Position numbers and translations under genes: made by a program. The notes under the pieces were generated by a model. The model did not search any database. It saw only the letters and a program-made list of their open reading frames with translations, and was not told the DNA's origin. 18,268 nt of DNA from Lachnospiraceae bacterium UBA3802. Its GTDB lineage: Bacteria > Bacillota > Clostridia > Lachnospirales > Lachnospiraceae. The stretch is from assembly GCA_002369155.1 (NCBI GenBank), contig DFEM01000139.1, positions 1 through 18,268 on the forward strand. The letters are read 5' to 3'. Numbering within the stretch: the stretch's first letter is position 1; each line of letters opens with the position of its first letter. Positions 1 through 8,378 of this stretch are shown here, in pieces.

Positions 1-1645
1 ATCTGCTAACCTGGGTCTCAATATAATAACATCCGCCGTAGGTTTCAACTTCGTCGTTTGTATATCGCCAATAAAGTTTTGAATCTTCCCACTCGAATTC
101 TATTTTATCTGCATCTTCCAAAACTTCTATAACCGTTTCACTGTCATCTTCAATATTTTTCATTAAAACACTTTTGTTTTCAAAAGAATACAAATATACG
201 ATTTTATTATCTGGATTATATCCGATAATTCTGTTTGATTCATCTTCATATAAGGTTTCTTTATCTATATATTTTTCATCATTGAACAGCTCTGAAATTG
301 AAAGTGTTCCCTTTTCCCACTCCAGCATGAAAGCAGTTCTGTATGAATCGATTATATAGAGCGAATCTTCAGAAATGCCCATTTCAGAATTATAATAATC
401 TCGTGTTGTTAATTCCAAACTGTCTCTGTCATGAAACTTTAAGATTTCCTCTCCTTCTTCGGTACCCTTGTAAAACACTAACTCGTTTACCGGTTTATGA
501 AAGATGTAATACGTATCCTTCTTTTTTGCATAATACCCTTCAGGAAGATCTTTTATGGCACCTTTTATTGTTCCGTCATAAGAAACCGTATAATTTCTGA
601 CATAATCAACTTCATCTTCACTTATATTAATACATAAAACTTCCTCATCATTATATGCAAATAAATACTCATTCGTATCATCCAAAAATGCTTCTTTATA
701 TTTGTCAATCGGATAATAGCATTCTTCTTTGATATCACCTGAATTTAAATCAAGTTTTTTTATCTTCTCATATTTATCGCTTCGCTGAATAAACAAAATA
801 TACTCATCTGTAATATTAATAACAGGTCCGAGGTTTTCTTCGCATTCGAAAATTAATTCCTGATTATTCTCCGAATACAAATAGAGTTTATCATTTAAAG
901 AAATGTAAATTCCATCCTGAGTCTCATAAACATAATCTCTGTAATCCGAAGAATCAAGGAATCCGTATACATCAATCTCCGTTGTCTCATTTCTTATTGT
1001 TTTATTAAAATCTTCCAATACTTCCCAAAAATCTTCCTCAAAATAAATAAATCGTGAGACTTTTCTCTCGCCATTTATATCATAATAAATCAAATATTCA
1101 CCATCAAAATTAAAATATGTACCGTCTTCCAGGGTACACTCAATTCCGCTTACACCTCCGTAAAAATAGTCAACATGCATTCCGGATGAGCTTTTAATTG
1201 TTAATGAATTCAAAGCATCGACAAACTCATCTATTTTATCTTCCGGTATATCCTCATATGTGTAAGTATTGGTGCCTCCGTCTCTGAAATAATATCTTGC
1301 CGATACTATAGGGCTTTCATAATAATAATTTGTTAGTTCCTTGGATGAATCAGTTTTTTCATGCTCTTTTTCAACAGATGCAAAAATACCCACAATAAAA
1401 GCCAAAAACGCTCCTCCGAGTAAAAAAGGTGAAGCAATAATCAATAAAACAATCGAGACAATAGACACGACTATTGACAAAATCAAAGCAGCAATGCTGA
1501 TTTCTTTTTTATCTTTTTTCTCTCCCAAAGAAATAATTGCCAGCACAAATCCTGCAAGGGGAAAAACGAACGCTAAAATTAAAGCCAATATCGGCAATAC
1601 GCTTTTCTTTTTGTTTGCTTTTCCAATTTCTTTGTTTTCGCTCAT
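1..1645 (-). CDS. Membrane-anchored protein with DUF4190-like N-terminus and large extracytoplasmic domain (partial, C-terminus off window)
   Basis: I translated this frame by hand: it is open for 548 codons from an ATG at 1645 to the left edge, with no stop, so the C-terminus lies outside the window. The start has a good ribosome binding site (AGGGGTGAAG) and follows the kinase stop codon by 17 bases, so it is the last visible gene of the ABC/two-component operon. Residues 1-14 are basic and polar. Hydrophobic segments lie at about 15-40, 49-70 and 73-90; the first two, joined by a short charged loop (LGEKKDKKEIS), resemble the DUF4190-type membrane hairpin common in Firmicutes. The remaining 450 or so residues are acidic, rich in Tyr, Asp and Glu, with repeated short beta-like stretches of the kind 'YLFAYNDEEVLCINI' and 'EYILFIQ'. 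This could be a beta-propeller or similar repeat domain outside the membrane, but I see no enzymatic motif. Function unknown; a sensing or accessory role for the neighbouring system is a guess. Confidence 0.85.
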   Translation of the reverse strand, partial: MSENKEIGKANKKKSVLPILALILAFVFPLAGFVLAIISLGEKKDKKEISIAALILSIVVSIVSIVLLIIASPFLLGGAFLAFIVGIFASVEKEHEKTDSSKELTNYYYESPIVSARYYFRDGGTNTYTYEDIPEDKIDEFVDALNSLTIKSSSGMHVDYFYGGVSGIECTLEDGTYFNFDGEYLIYYDINGERKVSRFIYFEEDFWEVLEDFNKTIRNETTEIDVYGFLDSSDYRDYVYETQDGIYISLNDKLYLYSENNQELIFECEENLGPVINITDEYILFIQRSDKYEKIKKLDLNSGDIKEECYYPIDKYKEAFLDDTNEYLFAYNDEEVLCINISEDEVDYVRNYTVSYDGTIKGAIKDLPEGYYAKKKDTYYIFHKPVNELVFYKGTEEGEEILKFHDRDSLELTTRDYYNSEMGISEDSLYIIDSYRTAFMLEWEKGTLSISELFNDEKYIDKETLYEDESNRIIGYNPDNKIVYLYSFENKSVLMKNIEDDSETVIEVLEDADKIEFEWEDSKLYWRYTNDEVETYGGCYYIETQVSR

Positions 1646-1662
1646 TTTACTTCACCCCTGCG

Positions 1663-2961
1663 TCATCCGGGTATATACAAAATAACTTCCGTTGTTTCGG
1701 CATCGGTTTTCATAAGGATATCTCCGCCAAGCGACTTTGCCACGGCTTTTGCCTCATAAAGGCCTATGCCGCTTCCTTCTTTTCCTGCGGCATTTGATCC
1801 TCTGAAATAGCAGTTAAAGACGAGAGGTACTTCCTCTGAATTTATTGTAACTCCGCGGTTTATGATATCAAAGAAAAACATGTCATCCTGGCGATAAAGT
1901 TTTAAAACAATACCTGTTCCATCTCCGTATTTTATCGCATTTTCCATCAGTTGGTTAAGACATCTTATTATTGCTTCAAAATCTGAGGAAACCATGGGAT
2001 TTCCTGATATTTCCACATCAAAAGGTATATCTTTCATTCTGAGGCGATTGTCAAAATCATCAACGATTCTTTTCTTAACATCCTCAAGATAAAAGTTCGA
2101 AATATCGGGTTCATAATTGCTTTGCAAAGAACCTGGATCATTTAAGAAATTACCAACAAGTTTTGCAATATCATCAGCATTCTTGCCTATCTTATTTGCT
2201 ATCTCGCTGTCCTTTTCATCAGGAACTCCATCTCTGTAAAGTCCGGTCTCAATGGCTTCCGAATAAAGTTTGATATTTGCTACCGGAGTTTTTATTCCAT
2301 GGGCTATCGTAGATACAAACTGTTTACGGTCATACATTAACCTGTCAATCTGTTTCCTGTCGGACTCGAGTTTGCTGTTAAGCATGTTCATTCCCCAGAC
2401 ATATTTGCCAAATAGCCTGTTTTTGCTCTCCGGAATACTGTCGGTTGTTATACCCTTGGCCAGCTTGTTGGGATACTCCGAAAATTCACTGAAAGGCTTT
2501 AAAATATTCCTTTGAATATAAATAACCAATAAGACAAATGGGATCAAAAAAGCCAGTGAAGAAATCTCGGCAAGAATCAGTAAAGAGATCACCTGAGTAT
2601 TATCGAACCTGTATTTCGCAAAGCCGATAAGATTGCCTTCTTCATCAGACATTTCCCAAATATATGTATTTTGGTAATTGCCGGATTGATTAAAAAAATC
2701 CTTGTTATTCGAAAAAGACTTTTCGTCGTCCAAATAGTAAACCGAGATGTCAGAAGTCACATCGCTTTTATTAAAATCCAAAGCGACTTCACTTATATCA
2801 GTATTTTCATTGACTGCTATCCAATTAGTCATGCGGTTCATAAAAACCGCTCTTTTTTGACCGGAATTTTGGATTAATTTTATTCCCGTAAACCATACGG
2901 CCGCAGTCCATAAAACAAAGTATACAATTAATAAAAATATAAAACCTGTTTTACGTTTCAT
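1663..2961 (-). CDS. Membrane sensor histidine kinase (HisKA/HATPase) with extracytoplasmic sensor domain
   Basis: This 432-residue protein is the sensor kinase partner of the response regulator immediately upstream. Transmembrane segments at about 7-27 and 124-149 enclose an extracytoplasmic domain of about 95 residues, followed by a HAMP-like linker (about 150-200). The dimerisation/phospho-acceptor helix holds His221 in the motif IAHGIKTPVANIK. The ATP-binding domain shows an N-box (QLMENAIKYGDG, Asn341), a G1 region reading NRG at 368-370 where most kinases have DxG, an F-box (VFNCYFRG, 381-388) and the G2 box GSGIGL (396-401). The ATG at 2961 lies 8 bases after the regulator's stop, and the binding site TAGGAAA overlaps that stop. 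Two odd points: the residue after His221 is Gly (codon GGA) rather than the usual Glu/Asp, and the G1 Asp is Asn. The first predicts altered autokinase activity. The sizeable sensor domain separates it from classic BceS-type intramembrane kinases. Confidence 0.92.
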   Translation of the reverse strand: MKRKTGFIFLLIVYFVLWTAAVWFTGIKLIQNSGQKRAVFMNRMTNWIAVNENTDISEVALDFNKSDVTSDISVYYLDDEKSFSNNKDFFNQSGNYQNTYIWEMSDEEGNLIGFAKYRFDNTQVISLLILAEISSLAFLIPFVLLVIYIQRNILKPFSEFSEYPNKLAKGITTDSIPESKNRLFGKYVWGMNMLNSKLESDRKQIDRLMYDRKQFVSTIAHGIKTPVANIKLYSEAIETGLYRDGVPDEKDSEIANKIGKNADDIAKLVGNFLNDPGSLQSNYEPDISNFYLEDVKKRIVDDFDNRLRMKDIPFDVEISGNPMVSSDFEAIIRCLNQLMENAIKYGDGTGIVLKLYRQDDMFFFDIINRGVTINSEEVPLVFNCYFRGSNAAGKEGSGIGLYEAKAVAKSLGGDILMKTDAETTEVILYIPG

Positions 2962-2969
2962 ATATTTTC

Positions 2970-3641
2970 CTACTCGCCGAATTTATAGCCGACACGCCAT
3001 ACGGTCTTAATGAGTTCCGGCTCCTTGGGATCCTTCTCGATTTTTTCTCTTAGCCACCTGATATATACATTTAGCGAGTTCATTTCCGTTTCCGAATAAT
3101 AACCCCATACTTCATCAAAAAGTTCGTTTTTATCAACTACTTTTCCCGCATGTTTCATCAGATACACGAGGATGTCAAACTCTTTTCCCGTAATCTCTAA
3201 AGACTTCCCGTCCATGAATACACTTCTTGCGGATACATCAATCTTAAGATTCTTGTAAGAAAGAACTTCGTTTTCCGAATCGGGATACGCTCTTCTAAGC
3301 AAAGCTTTTATTTTAGAAACAAGCAAAGGAATGGAAAAAGGTTTTCCGATATAATCATCCGCACCTGTTTCCATTCCCAATATTTTACTGTCATCGTCTG
3401 TTCTTGCGCTCATCATAAGAACAGGCATATTATGCTCTTTTCGAATCTTTGAAAGTGCGGCAAATCCATCCTGCCCGGGGAGCATGACATCCAATAGAAG
3501 AAGTTTGTAATTCTCTTTTGAGATATTTTCTAACGCATTTTCGGCAGACTTAACCCAGTCTGCCGAATATCCGGAATTTCTCAAAAAATCAAATATTAAT
3601 TGTCCTAATTCTTCATTGTCTTCAACGATTAATATATCCAT
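2970..3641 (-). CDS. OmpR/PhoB-family response regulator
   Basis: DNA-binding response regulator, 223 residues from the chosen start. The frame is open upstream to 3683, but the receiver domain begins at the ATG at 3641 (MDILIVEDNEELG), the normal start of this family, so the 14 extra residues are probably not translated. Receiver residues are all present: acidic pair Glu7/Asp8, phospho-acceptor Asp51 in LLLLDVMLPGQDG, Ser78 in VLMMSAR, and Lys100 in DDYIGKPF. A winged-helix OmpR effector domain follows at about 128-222 (GKEFDILVYLMKHAGKVV, then NVYIRWLREKIE and VWRVGYKF). The start overlaps the end of the lipoprotein hydrolase gene by 20 bases, and the kinase follows 8 bases after its stop. 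By family knowledge, phosphorylation by the adjacent kinase would drive DNA binding. The inverted repeat at 8327-8347 upstream of the operon is a candidate target and would imply autoregulation. Confidence 0.95.
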   Translation of the reverse strand: MDILIVEDNEELGQLIFDFLRNSGYSADWVKSAENALENISKENYKLLLLDVMLPGQDGFAALSKIRKEHNMPVLMMSARTDDDSKILGMETGADDYIGKPFSIPLLVSKIKALLRRAYPDSENEVLSYKNLKIDVSARSVFMDGKSLEITGKEFDILVYLMKHAGKVVDKNELFDEVWGYYSETEMNSLNVYIRWLREKIEKDPKEPELIKTVWRVGYKFGE

Positions 3642-5061
3642 AAATAGTTTCCACTTCGTAAAAAACAGGTTTGTCAACGACACCTTCAGTACCTGTAAAA
3701 GCTATCTGAACACTACTGTTATGATAATCTATAATAATCATCTGTGTCAAATTGTCCCTGTGTACATTCTGGACTGTCGGAGTGCCGTATAAATCGGTTT
3801 CAACAACCTCTTGGGTCATCATATCCTTTAATCCTTTTGCATCAATCAAAGTGCTATCTTTGACCCATTTATTGTATTTGGCAAATCTTATGGAATTAAA
3901 CCTGTTGGAACGCCCGGACATCAAATCAAAATTCCCTTTGGTAACAAATGAATTGACTATGCAAAGGCTGTCGGGGCTCTCCCACTTTAATTCATCCATA
4001 AGTTCTGTATCCGCATCCCTCAAAACCGAAAAGGCCTTGCCTGCTTCCACAGCCTGAGTGCAGGCATCTTCTGCACAAAAAGCATCTTTGCTGTCAGTAA
4101 TCATAACATTATGGCTGATTGTGAAAGTCGATGAATTAGCAACCATATAATCACCGGCTTCTTTGGCAGTGTCATATTCCTCCAAAGCATGTCTTATGGC
4201 GAAACTGTAACATGTTTTTCCCTCATAGTCGAAAACCTGATCCGTATACATATCGAGCATGGCAGCGAATACTCCGTCATCGTTTATGCCGGATATTACA
4301 TCAAAGAGTCCTAAAAATCCAAAACTGGTAATGGACTTATCTCCGTTTTTGATATTCAAAACAGCATGAATTCTGCACATTGAATAATCGCTTCCAAGCC
4401 TCCATTCAAGACATCTGACGGCAAGCATATCACCTGTCTTTGTTTTTTCTCCCCACAAAGATAATCCCGAGCACGCGGTATCTCTTAAAGCATCCGGTAC
4501 CATCTGTGCGAGCATAAGTTCTTCGGTACTTAAAATACCATCCGGATATATACCCGTTTCTTTGGTTCCAAGACCGATGGCAAGTCCTTTAATCTCCTCC
4601 TTGTAATGATTATCGAGCGAATCAAAAAGGCCCTGCATTCTTTCTTCCACGGGAGTATAATCATCTTTGTTTATATTAGGAAATGCTCCGTGGATATTTT
4701 CAAAAAGATACGGTTCAAGCATCGAACCGAATTCGGGAAAAATTATATTAATGGCTTCACCGTATGCTTTTCCCGCTTCAAAAGGTGTTGCTTTTTCTTC
4801 ATCAAGAGTTACATCAAAAAATGCTTCAGTTACCTTAATGCTGCAGATTCCATCAGGTGTTACGATTTCGCCAAGTACTTCGGCCTTTTCTCCTTCTTCG
4901 CTATACTCTTTAACTTCTTTGGTATCAAAATTGTCTATCGGAGTTATGACTTCACTTTTCCCTGTCTTTACACTCTCGACGGGATTGTAACAGCCGACAA
5001 TCATGCTTGTTAAAAGAAATGAAGCCAAAACACTCGCTGTAAGTTTCTTTTTGTAGTTCAT
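3622..5061 (-). CDS. Lipoprotein of the C45 (acyl-CoA:6-APA acyltransferase-like) Ntn-hydrolase family
   Basis: A 479-residue secreted lipoprotein. The N-terminus has a basic MNYKKK, a hydrophobic run and the lipobox IVGC, with lipidated Cys24. After a charged linker (25-65), the layout matches peptidase family C45: an N-terminal pro-region with TPFEAGKAYGEAI (92-104) and the hallmark EEIKGLAIGLG (155-165; compare EELKGIAEGAG in the family), then the predicted nucleophile Cys197 in TACSGLSLWG, a RCLEWR motif (216-221) at the position of the usual RNxDW, HNVMITDSKDAFCAED (317-332), and VNSFV at about 369-373 replacing the family's NHF. Such enzymes self-cleave before the Cys and act on linear amide bonds (N-acyl transfer or hydrolysis). 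The start at 5061 has the site AGAGGA and follows the ATPase by 15 bases. Substrate unknown. Its place between an ABC transporter and a two-component system suggests it processes the transported or sensed molecule at the cell surface. Confidence 0.8.
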   Translation of the reverse strand: MNYKKKLTASVLASFLLTSMIVGCYNPVESVKTGKSEVITPIDNFDTKEVKEYSEEGEKAEVLGEIVTPDGICSIKVTEAFFDVTLDEEKATPFEAGKAYGEAINIIFPEFGSMLEPYLFENIHGAFPNINKDDYTPVEERMQGLFDSLDNHYKEEIKGLAIGLGTKETGIYPDGILSTEELMLAQMVPDALRDTACSGLSLWGEKTKTGDMLAVRCLEWRLGSDYSMCRIHAVLNIKNGDKSITSFGFLGLFDVISGINDDGVFAAMLDMYTDQVFDYEGKTCYSFAIRHALEEYDTAKEAGDYMVANSSTFTISHNVMITDSKDAFCAEDACTQAVEAGKAFSVLRDADTELMDELKWESPDSLCIVNSFVTKGNFDLMSGRSNRFNSIRFAKYNKWVKDSTLIDAKGLKDMMTQEVVETDLYGTPTVQNVHRDNLTQMIIIDYHNSSVQIAFTGTEGVVDKPVFYEVETIYGYINR

Positions 5062-5076
5062 AATTATCCTCTTTTC

Positions 5077-5841
5077 TTACCATCCCATCTCATCAAGCCA
5101 GTTCTTTAATTTTCTTTCTCTTGAAGCCGACTCGTTTTCATCTTTTTGTTTACCGAGGTTCAGTTCGCCTTTTATATTACCGTCAACAAGATAAACTACC
5201 CTGTCGGAGCTTGCCGCAACTTTTTCGCTGTGCGTAACCATAAGAATCGTAGTGCCTTTCTGATTGGCTTTTCTTAACTCATTCATAACCTCTTTTGATG
5301 CTTTGGAATTAAGCGCTCCCGTGGGTTCATCTGCGAAAAGGATTTTCGGTGAATTAATCAATGCTCTGCAAAGACAGGCTCTTTGAAGCTGGCCGCCGGA
5401 GACCTCGCAGATTTCATTGGTTGCTATTTCATCTATCCCGAGATTATGCATTAGTTTTCTTGCACGTTCGTTAACTTCGTTTTTGCTCTGTGTCTTTGCC
5501 TGATAACCGGGAAGAATTATATTATCCATAATGCAAAGTTTCTTTAACATATACATCTGTTGAAAAACGAATCCCATCTTATGAAGTCTTAAATTCGTCA
5601 ATTGCTTGTGATTCATCTGCGACATGTCCTCACCGTCAAATATTACTTTTCCGGACGTCATTTTATCCATCCCGCTTAATGTATAAAGAAGAGTTGATTT
5701 ACCTGAGCCCGAAGGACCCATAATGGCGGTAAACTCTCCCTCTTCGAGTTTAAAATCTACATTTTGCAATACATTATTGCTGAATTTATCCACTATGTAT
5801 GTTTTGCATAATTCTTTTGATTCCAAAACCGTTTTGCTCAT
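5077..5841 (-). CDS. ABC transporter ATP-binding protein (MacB/LolD/BceA type)
   Basis: Nucleotide-binding subunit of 254 residues that energises the FtsX-like permease encoded just upstream. All ABC signatures are intact: Walker A GPSGSGKST (42-50, Lys48), Q-loop VFQQ (Gln94), signature VSGGQLQRA (147-155), Walker B ILFADEPT (167-174, catalytic Glu172), D-loop GALNSK and H-loop His204 in MVTHSE. The spacing and the sequence ADEPTGALNSK are typical of the MacB/LolD/BceA branch, whose transporters act by mechanotransmission rather than by classical substrate passage. The last 35 residues are highly charged (KQKDENESASRERKLKNW). The start ATG at 5841 has GGAGG six bases upstream and lies 14 bases after the permease stop, so the two subunits are translated in tandem. 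Substrate cannot be read from the sequence. Confidence 0.95.
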   Translation of the reverse strand: MSKTVLESKELCKTYIVDKFSNNVLQNVDFKLEEGEFTAIMGPSGSGKSTLLYTLSGMDKMTSGKVIFDGEDMSQMNHKQLTNLRLHKMGFVFQQMYMLKKLCIMDNIILPGYQAKTQSKNEVNERARKLMHNLGIDEIATNEICEVSGGQLQRACLCRALINSPKILFADEPTGALNSKASKEVMNELRKANQKGTTILMVTHSEKVAASSDRVVYLVDGNIKGELNLGKQKDENESASRERKLKNWLDEMGW

Positions 5842-5855
5842 TTTTAGCCTCCATT

Positions 5856-8279
5856 TTAATTATCACGAATTTTCCAAAGTTCAATCTTATTAACATTTGA
5901 TAAAGATAAATAAAGCACAGTGCTGATTCCAAAAATAATTAATAAAGGAATTGCGATATAGTATCTTAATATATCTCTGTTCGGGCAGTATTTCATAATG
6001 TTTGAGAAGAAATAAAACATGATTCTTAAGAAAACATATAAACCCGTATTGAGTAATATTATCGCGATGATTGATGATATTGCCGTGATCAGAATACTTC
6101 TTATCACCTGCCACGCCTTAATGTTCTTATTATCAAATCCGCTGCATTTAAGAAGCGCTATATCCGGTGTTTCATCAATGATATTTACCGACTGATAAAG
6201 AACCGTTACCATGATCATCATAAATATGATTAACGGAACCAGAACGCTTAAAACAAATTTATAAATATCACCCATTTCATGCAGCTGATAATCCACTTCT
6301 TCCTCTTGGGATCTGATGGTTGTATTGCCATACATTTCACGAAGTTTCTTAATATATTTATCATGTTCTTTTTTGGGTGCATCTATCTGACCGCCCAAAT
6401 CCATGGTTCTTTCTCTGGCAGCGCCTTCGAATGCATCTGAGGTTATTATTATTAGTTCTGCTGTTGCGGCATCATAAGTTCCCGTCACTAAAAAATCTTC
6501 GTTGGTTAAATAGTACGTAATACCGTCATCATTGTATTTAAAATATTCAACGTTTATCTTGTCACCGATTTTAATGCCGTTAATATGAGCATGATATGCG
6601 TCCAAAATAACTTCGTTTTTAAGCTTCGGATAAACACCTTCATACAAATCTATGGTCTCGGGGCTTCTGTTAAATTGCAAATATGAGACGATTTTTTTAT
6701 CCTTATATGATGCAATGATATTTTCGCAATAATTATAGTAATTAATATGTGCCGGAATCCCTGCATCCTTTATTTCCTTATTCAAAATATCAAATGCACC
6801 TTTAATGCTTCCGCCTCTTTGCGCATACTCATCAAGCAATTCATCCGAAAGATTTAAATTAAAGTCAAACTCAGGATAATTCCATACTTTTTCAATCCAA
6901 TATGCCGTATTGGATGTGTTTTCTATTTCAAGCACCATTAAGATCATTGTAAATCCCATGGTATAAGCCAGTATCAGAAATGAATAACGTTTTACTCGAT
7001 TGGTTAAATCCGTAACAGCAAGATAAAAAGGAATATTTATATTTTTGATTTTGTGCAAAAACAGACCCGGTATCTTTTTGAATCTTTCTCCTCTGTTTTC
7101 ACCCGCTATGACATCCATGATGCTTATCTTTTTCATTCTTCGAAGCGAAACGCTTACAAAAATCAAAATAATTAAAAACTCCATTAACGAAGAAATCAAA
7201 GCAGTGATTACCGTAGGGAAGAAAGACGGCTTAAGCTGACCATGTAAAAGATATTTAATGGTTAAGCCGGATACATGTATGCCTCCAAAGAATCCTGTTA
7301 TTGTGGCAACAACGGATATAAAAAGATATTTTGCCGCAAAAAGCCAGTTAAAAGAAGCGGACTCTACTCCAAGTGCTTTTAACATTCCAAGTTCTTTTTC
7401 CTCATTCTTTATTGCGGTTTTTATTGTGAAAGAAATCGTCATAAATACCATCACGATTAAAAAGAATGCGACAACAATAAACATTACATTTAAAACCACG
7501 GATGACAGACTCGCTACATTATATCCGTTCATTGTATATGAATTTAAAATATCTCCAAACTCATCTTCATTTTCCGCGAAATCATTAACTATTTTTGTCT
7601 GATCCATATGAGTATTGCCGGGCTTAAGTTTAATCATATAAACATCCGATATGACCGGGCTGTCTTCTTTTAATACCTTAAAATCTTCAGAATTAAAAAA
7701 CATTCTGTGCCAGCCGTTCAATCCCGGATCTTTTGTTATTGCAGCAATTTCGAATTCATATATATTTCCAAGCTGCGTTGTTATTCTGACTTTATCTCCG
7801 ATACCAAGTTTCGTAAGAACTTGCACATACTCAGAAATTGCTATCATGCCGTAGCCGAGTTCTATTTCTTCACCGTCTAAATCTGTTACAAGATTATGCT
7901 TATTTGAAAGGTCAAAAGCATAAGATTGGATGTTGATTATATTTGCTGCCGTATCCTCTTTAAATCCGACATAATCTATCGCATTCGAATCAAAGACGAT
8001 TGTTTCTGCTAATTCAACTTCCTCAACCTTTTCGTTTTTAAGAAGACTTTCCGTAATCGCTTCCTGTCTCTTTGAAGTATTCTTTAAATCTCTGTCAGAG
8101 ACAATGGTCACTTCCGTTGCATTAACTTTATTATTCGTCTGCTTTAAACCAAATGTGTTTGATAAAAGCACTATTGCCGAACATACCGTAAGAATTGATG
8201 CAAAGCACATAAACAAAAGAAGAATAATATTCAATGCCTTCTTTTCCGTTATGTCTTTTTTCAGCATCCTGAAAAACAT
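5856..8279 (-). CDS. FtsX-like ABC transporter permease with two FtsX domains
   Basis: An 807-residue permease and the first gene of its operon. Predicted membrane segments lie at about 15-40, 258-287, 313-336, 354-379, 432-451, 673-698, 724-752 and 772-794, giving eight. Two large extracytoplasmic domains (about 41-257 and 452-672) follow the first and fifth segments. This is a duplicated FtsX layout (one long polypeptide with both halves), as in many Firmicute transporters for peptides, lipids or resistance. Coupling-helix-like motifs EKELGMLKALGVES (295-308) and PDIALLKCSGFDNKNI (705-720) are where such permeases contact the ATPase. The extracytoplasmic domains are of the MacB periplasmic type (for example LTKLGIGDKVRI and ingiKIGDKINV). 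The ATG at 8279 has an excellent site, AAAGGAGGAG, eight bases upstream. It is longer than classic BceB. Role likely export, extraction or sensing of an envelope-active compound; the substrate is unknown. Confidence 0.92.
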   Translation of the reverse strand: MFFRMLKKDITEKKALNIILLLFMCFASILTVCSAIVLLSNTFGLKQTNNKVNATEVTIVSDRDLKNTSKRQEAITESLLKNEKVEEVELAETIVFDSNAIDYVGFKEDTAANIINIQSYAFDLSNKHNLVTDLDGEEIELGYGMIAISEYVQVLTKLGIGDKVRITTQLGNIYEFEIAAITKDPGLNGWHRMFFNSEDFKVLKEDSPVISDVYMIKLKPGNTHMDQTKIVNDFAENEDEFGDILNSYTMNGYNVASLSSVVLNVMFIVVAFFLIVMVFMTISFTIKTAIKNEEKELGMLKALGVESASFNWLFAAKYLFISVVATITGFFGGIHVSGLTIKYLLHGQLKPSFFPTVITALISSLMEFLIILIFVSVSLRRMKKISIMDVIAGENRGERFKKIPGLFLHKIKNINIPFYLAVTDLTNRVKRYSFLILAYTMGFTMILMVLEIENTSNTAYWIEKVWNYPEFDFNLNLSDELLDEYAQRGGSIKGAFDILNKEIKDAGIPAHINYYNYCENIIASYKDKKIVSYLQFNRSPETIDLYEGVYPKLKNEVILDAYHAHINGIKIGDKINVEYFKYNDDGITYYLTNEDFLVTGTYDAATAELIIITSDAFEGAARERTMDLGGQIDAPKKEHDKYIKKLREMYGNTTIRSQEEEVDYQLHEMGDIYKFVLSVLVPLIIFMMIMVTVLYQSVNIIDETPDIALLKCSGFDNKNIKAWQVIRSILITAISSIIAIILLNTGLYVFLRIMFYFFSNIMKYCPNRDILRYYIAIPLLIIFGISTVLYLSLSNVNKIELWKIRDN

Positions 8280-8304
8280 CTGAATCTCCTCCTTTAACTT
8301 CTAT

Positions 8305-8334
8305 GTTTACCATTCTACAAATTCAATTCTTAAA
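8305..8334 (-). promoter_or_regulatory. Candidate promoter of the ABC transporter/two-component operon
   Basis: Read on the minus strand, the 88-base gap before the permease gene contains a -10-like TAGAAT at 8317-8312. The -35 region (about 8335-8340) is poor by consensus and falls inside the inverted repeat at 8327-8347, the usual arrangement for an activator-dependent promoter. Transcription would start near 8305, giving a leader of about 25 bases with the strong ribosome binding site at about 8288-8295. This is a sequence-pattern call only. Confidence 0.35.
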
Positions 8335-8347
8335 AAATCTTTAAGAA
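8327..8347. promoter_or_regulatory. Perfect 8-bp inverted repeat, candidate regulator-binding site
   Basis: TTCTTAAA at 8327-8334 is exactly mirrored by TTTAAGAA at 8340-8347 with a 5-base spacer, so the centre-to-centre distance suits a dimeric DNA-binding protein. It sits over the expected -35 region of the permease promoter and just beyond the terminator of the preceding operon. BceR-type OmpR regulators recognise short inverted repeats of this kind, so the regulator encoded in this operon is a plausible ligand. AT-rich palindromes can also arise by chance or act in RNA. Confidence 0.4.
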
Positions 8348-8349
8348 AT

Positions 8350-8378
8350 AAAAAAAGAGCTCAGATTTTATTGAGCTC
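8350..8378 (-). terminator. Rho-independent terminator closing the radical SAM operon
   Basis: On the minus strand GAGCTCA (8378-8372) pairs with TGAGCTC (8363-8357) around an 8-base loop, followed directly by seven T residues (8356-8350). An A-run before the stem (8388-8383) can extend pairing with the T-tract. The stop codon of the small protein gene (8370-8368) lies in the loop. The element is nearly symmetrical and could also work on the plus strand, where a T-run follows at 8382-8388. Confidence 0.85.

Noticed and set aside
3642..3683. N-terminal extension of the response regulator (14 residues)
   Set aside because: The receiver domain begins at the ATG at 3641 and the extension only lengthens the overlap with the upstream gene.
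4606..5013. Plus-strand open frame of 135 codons
   Set aside because: Antisense to the C45 lipoprotein gene; no motif or ribosome binding site of note.
1663..8279. Classic BceRS-BceAB antimicrobial peptide module
   Set aside because: The kinase has a sensor domain of about 95 residues between its membrane segments and the permease has two large extracytoplasmic domains, unlike BceS and BceB; only a general resemblance is claimed.
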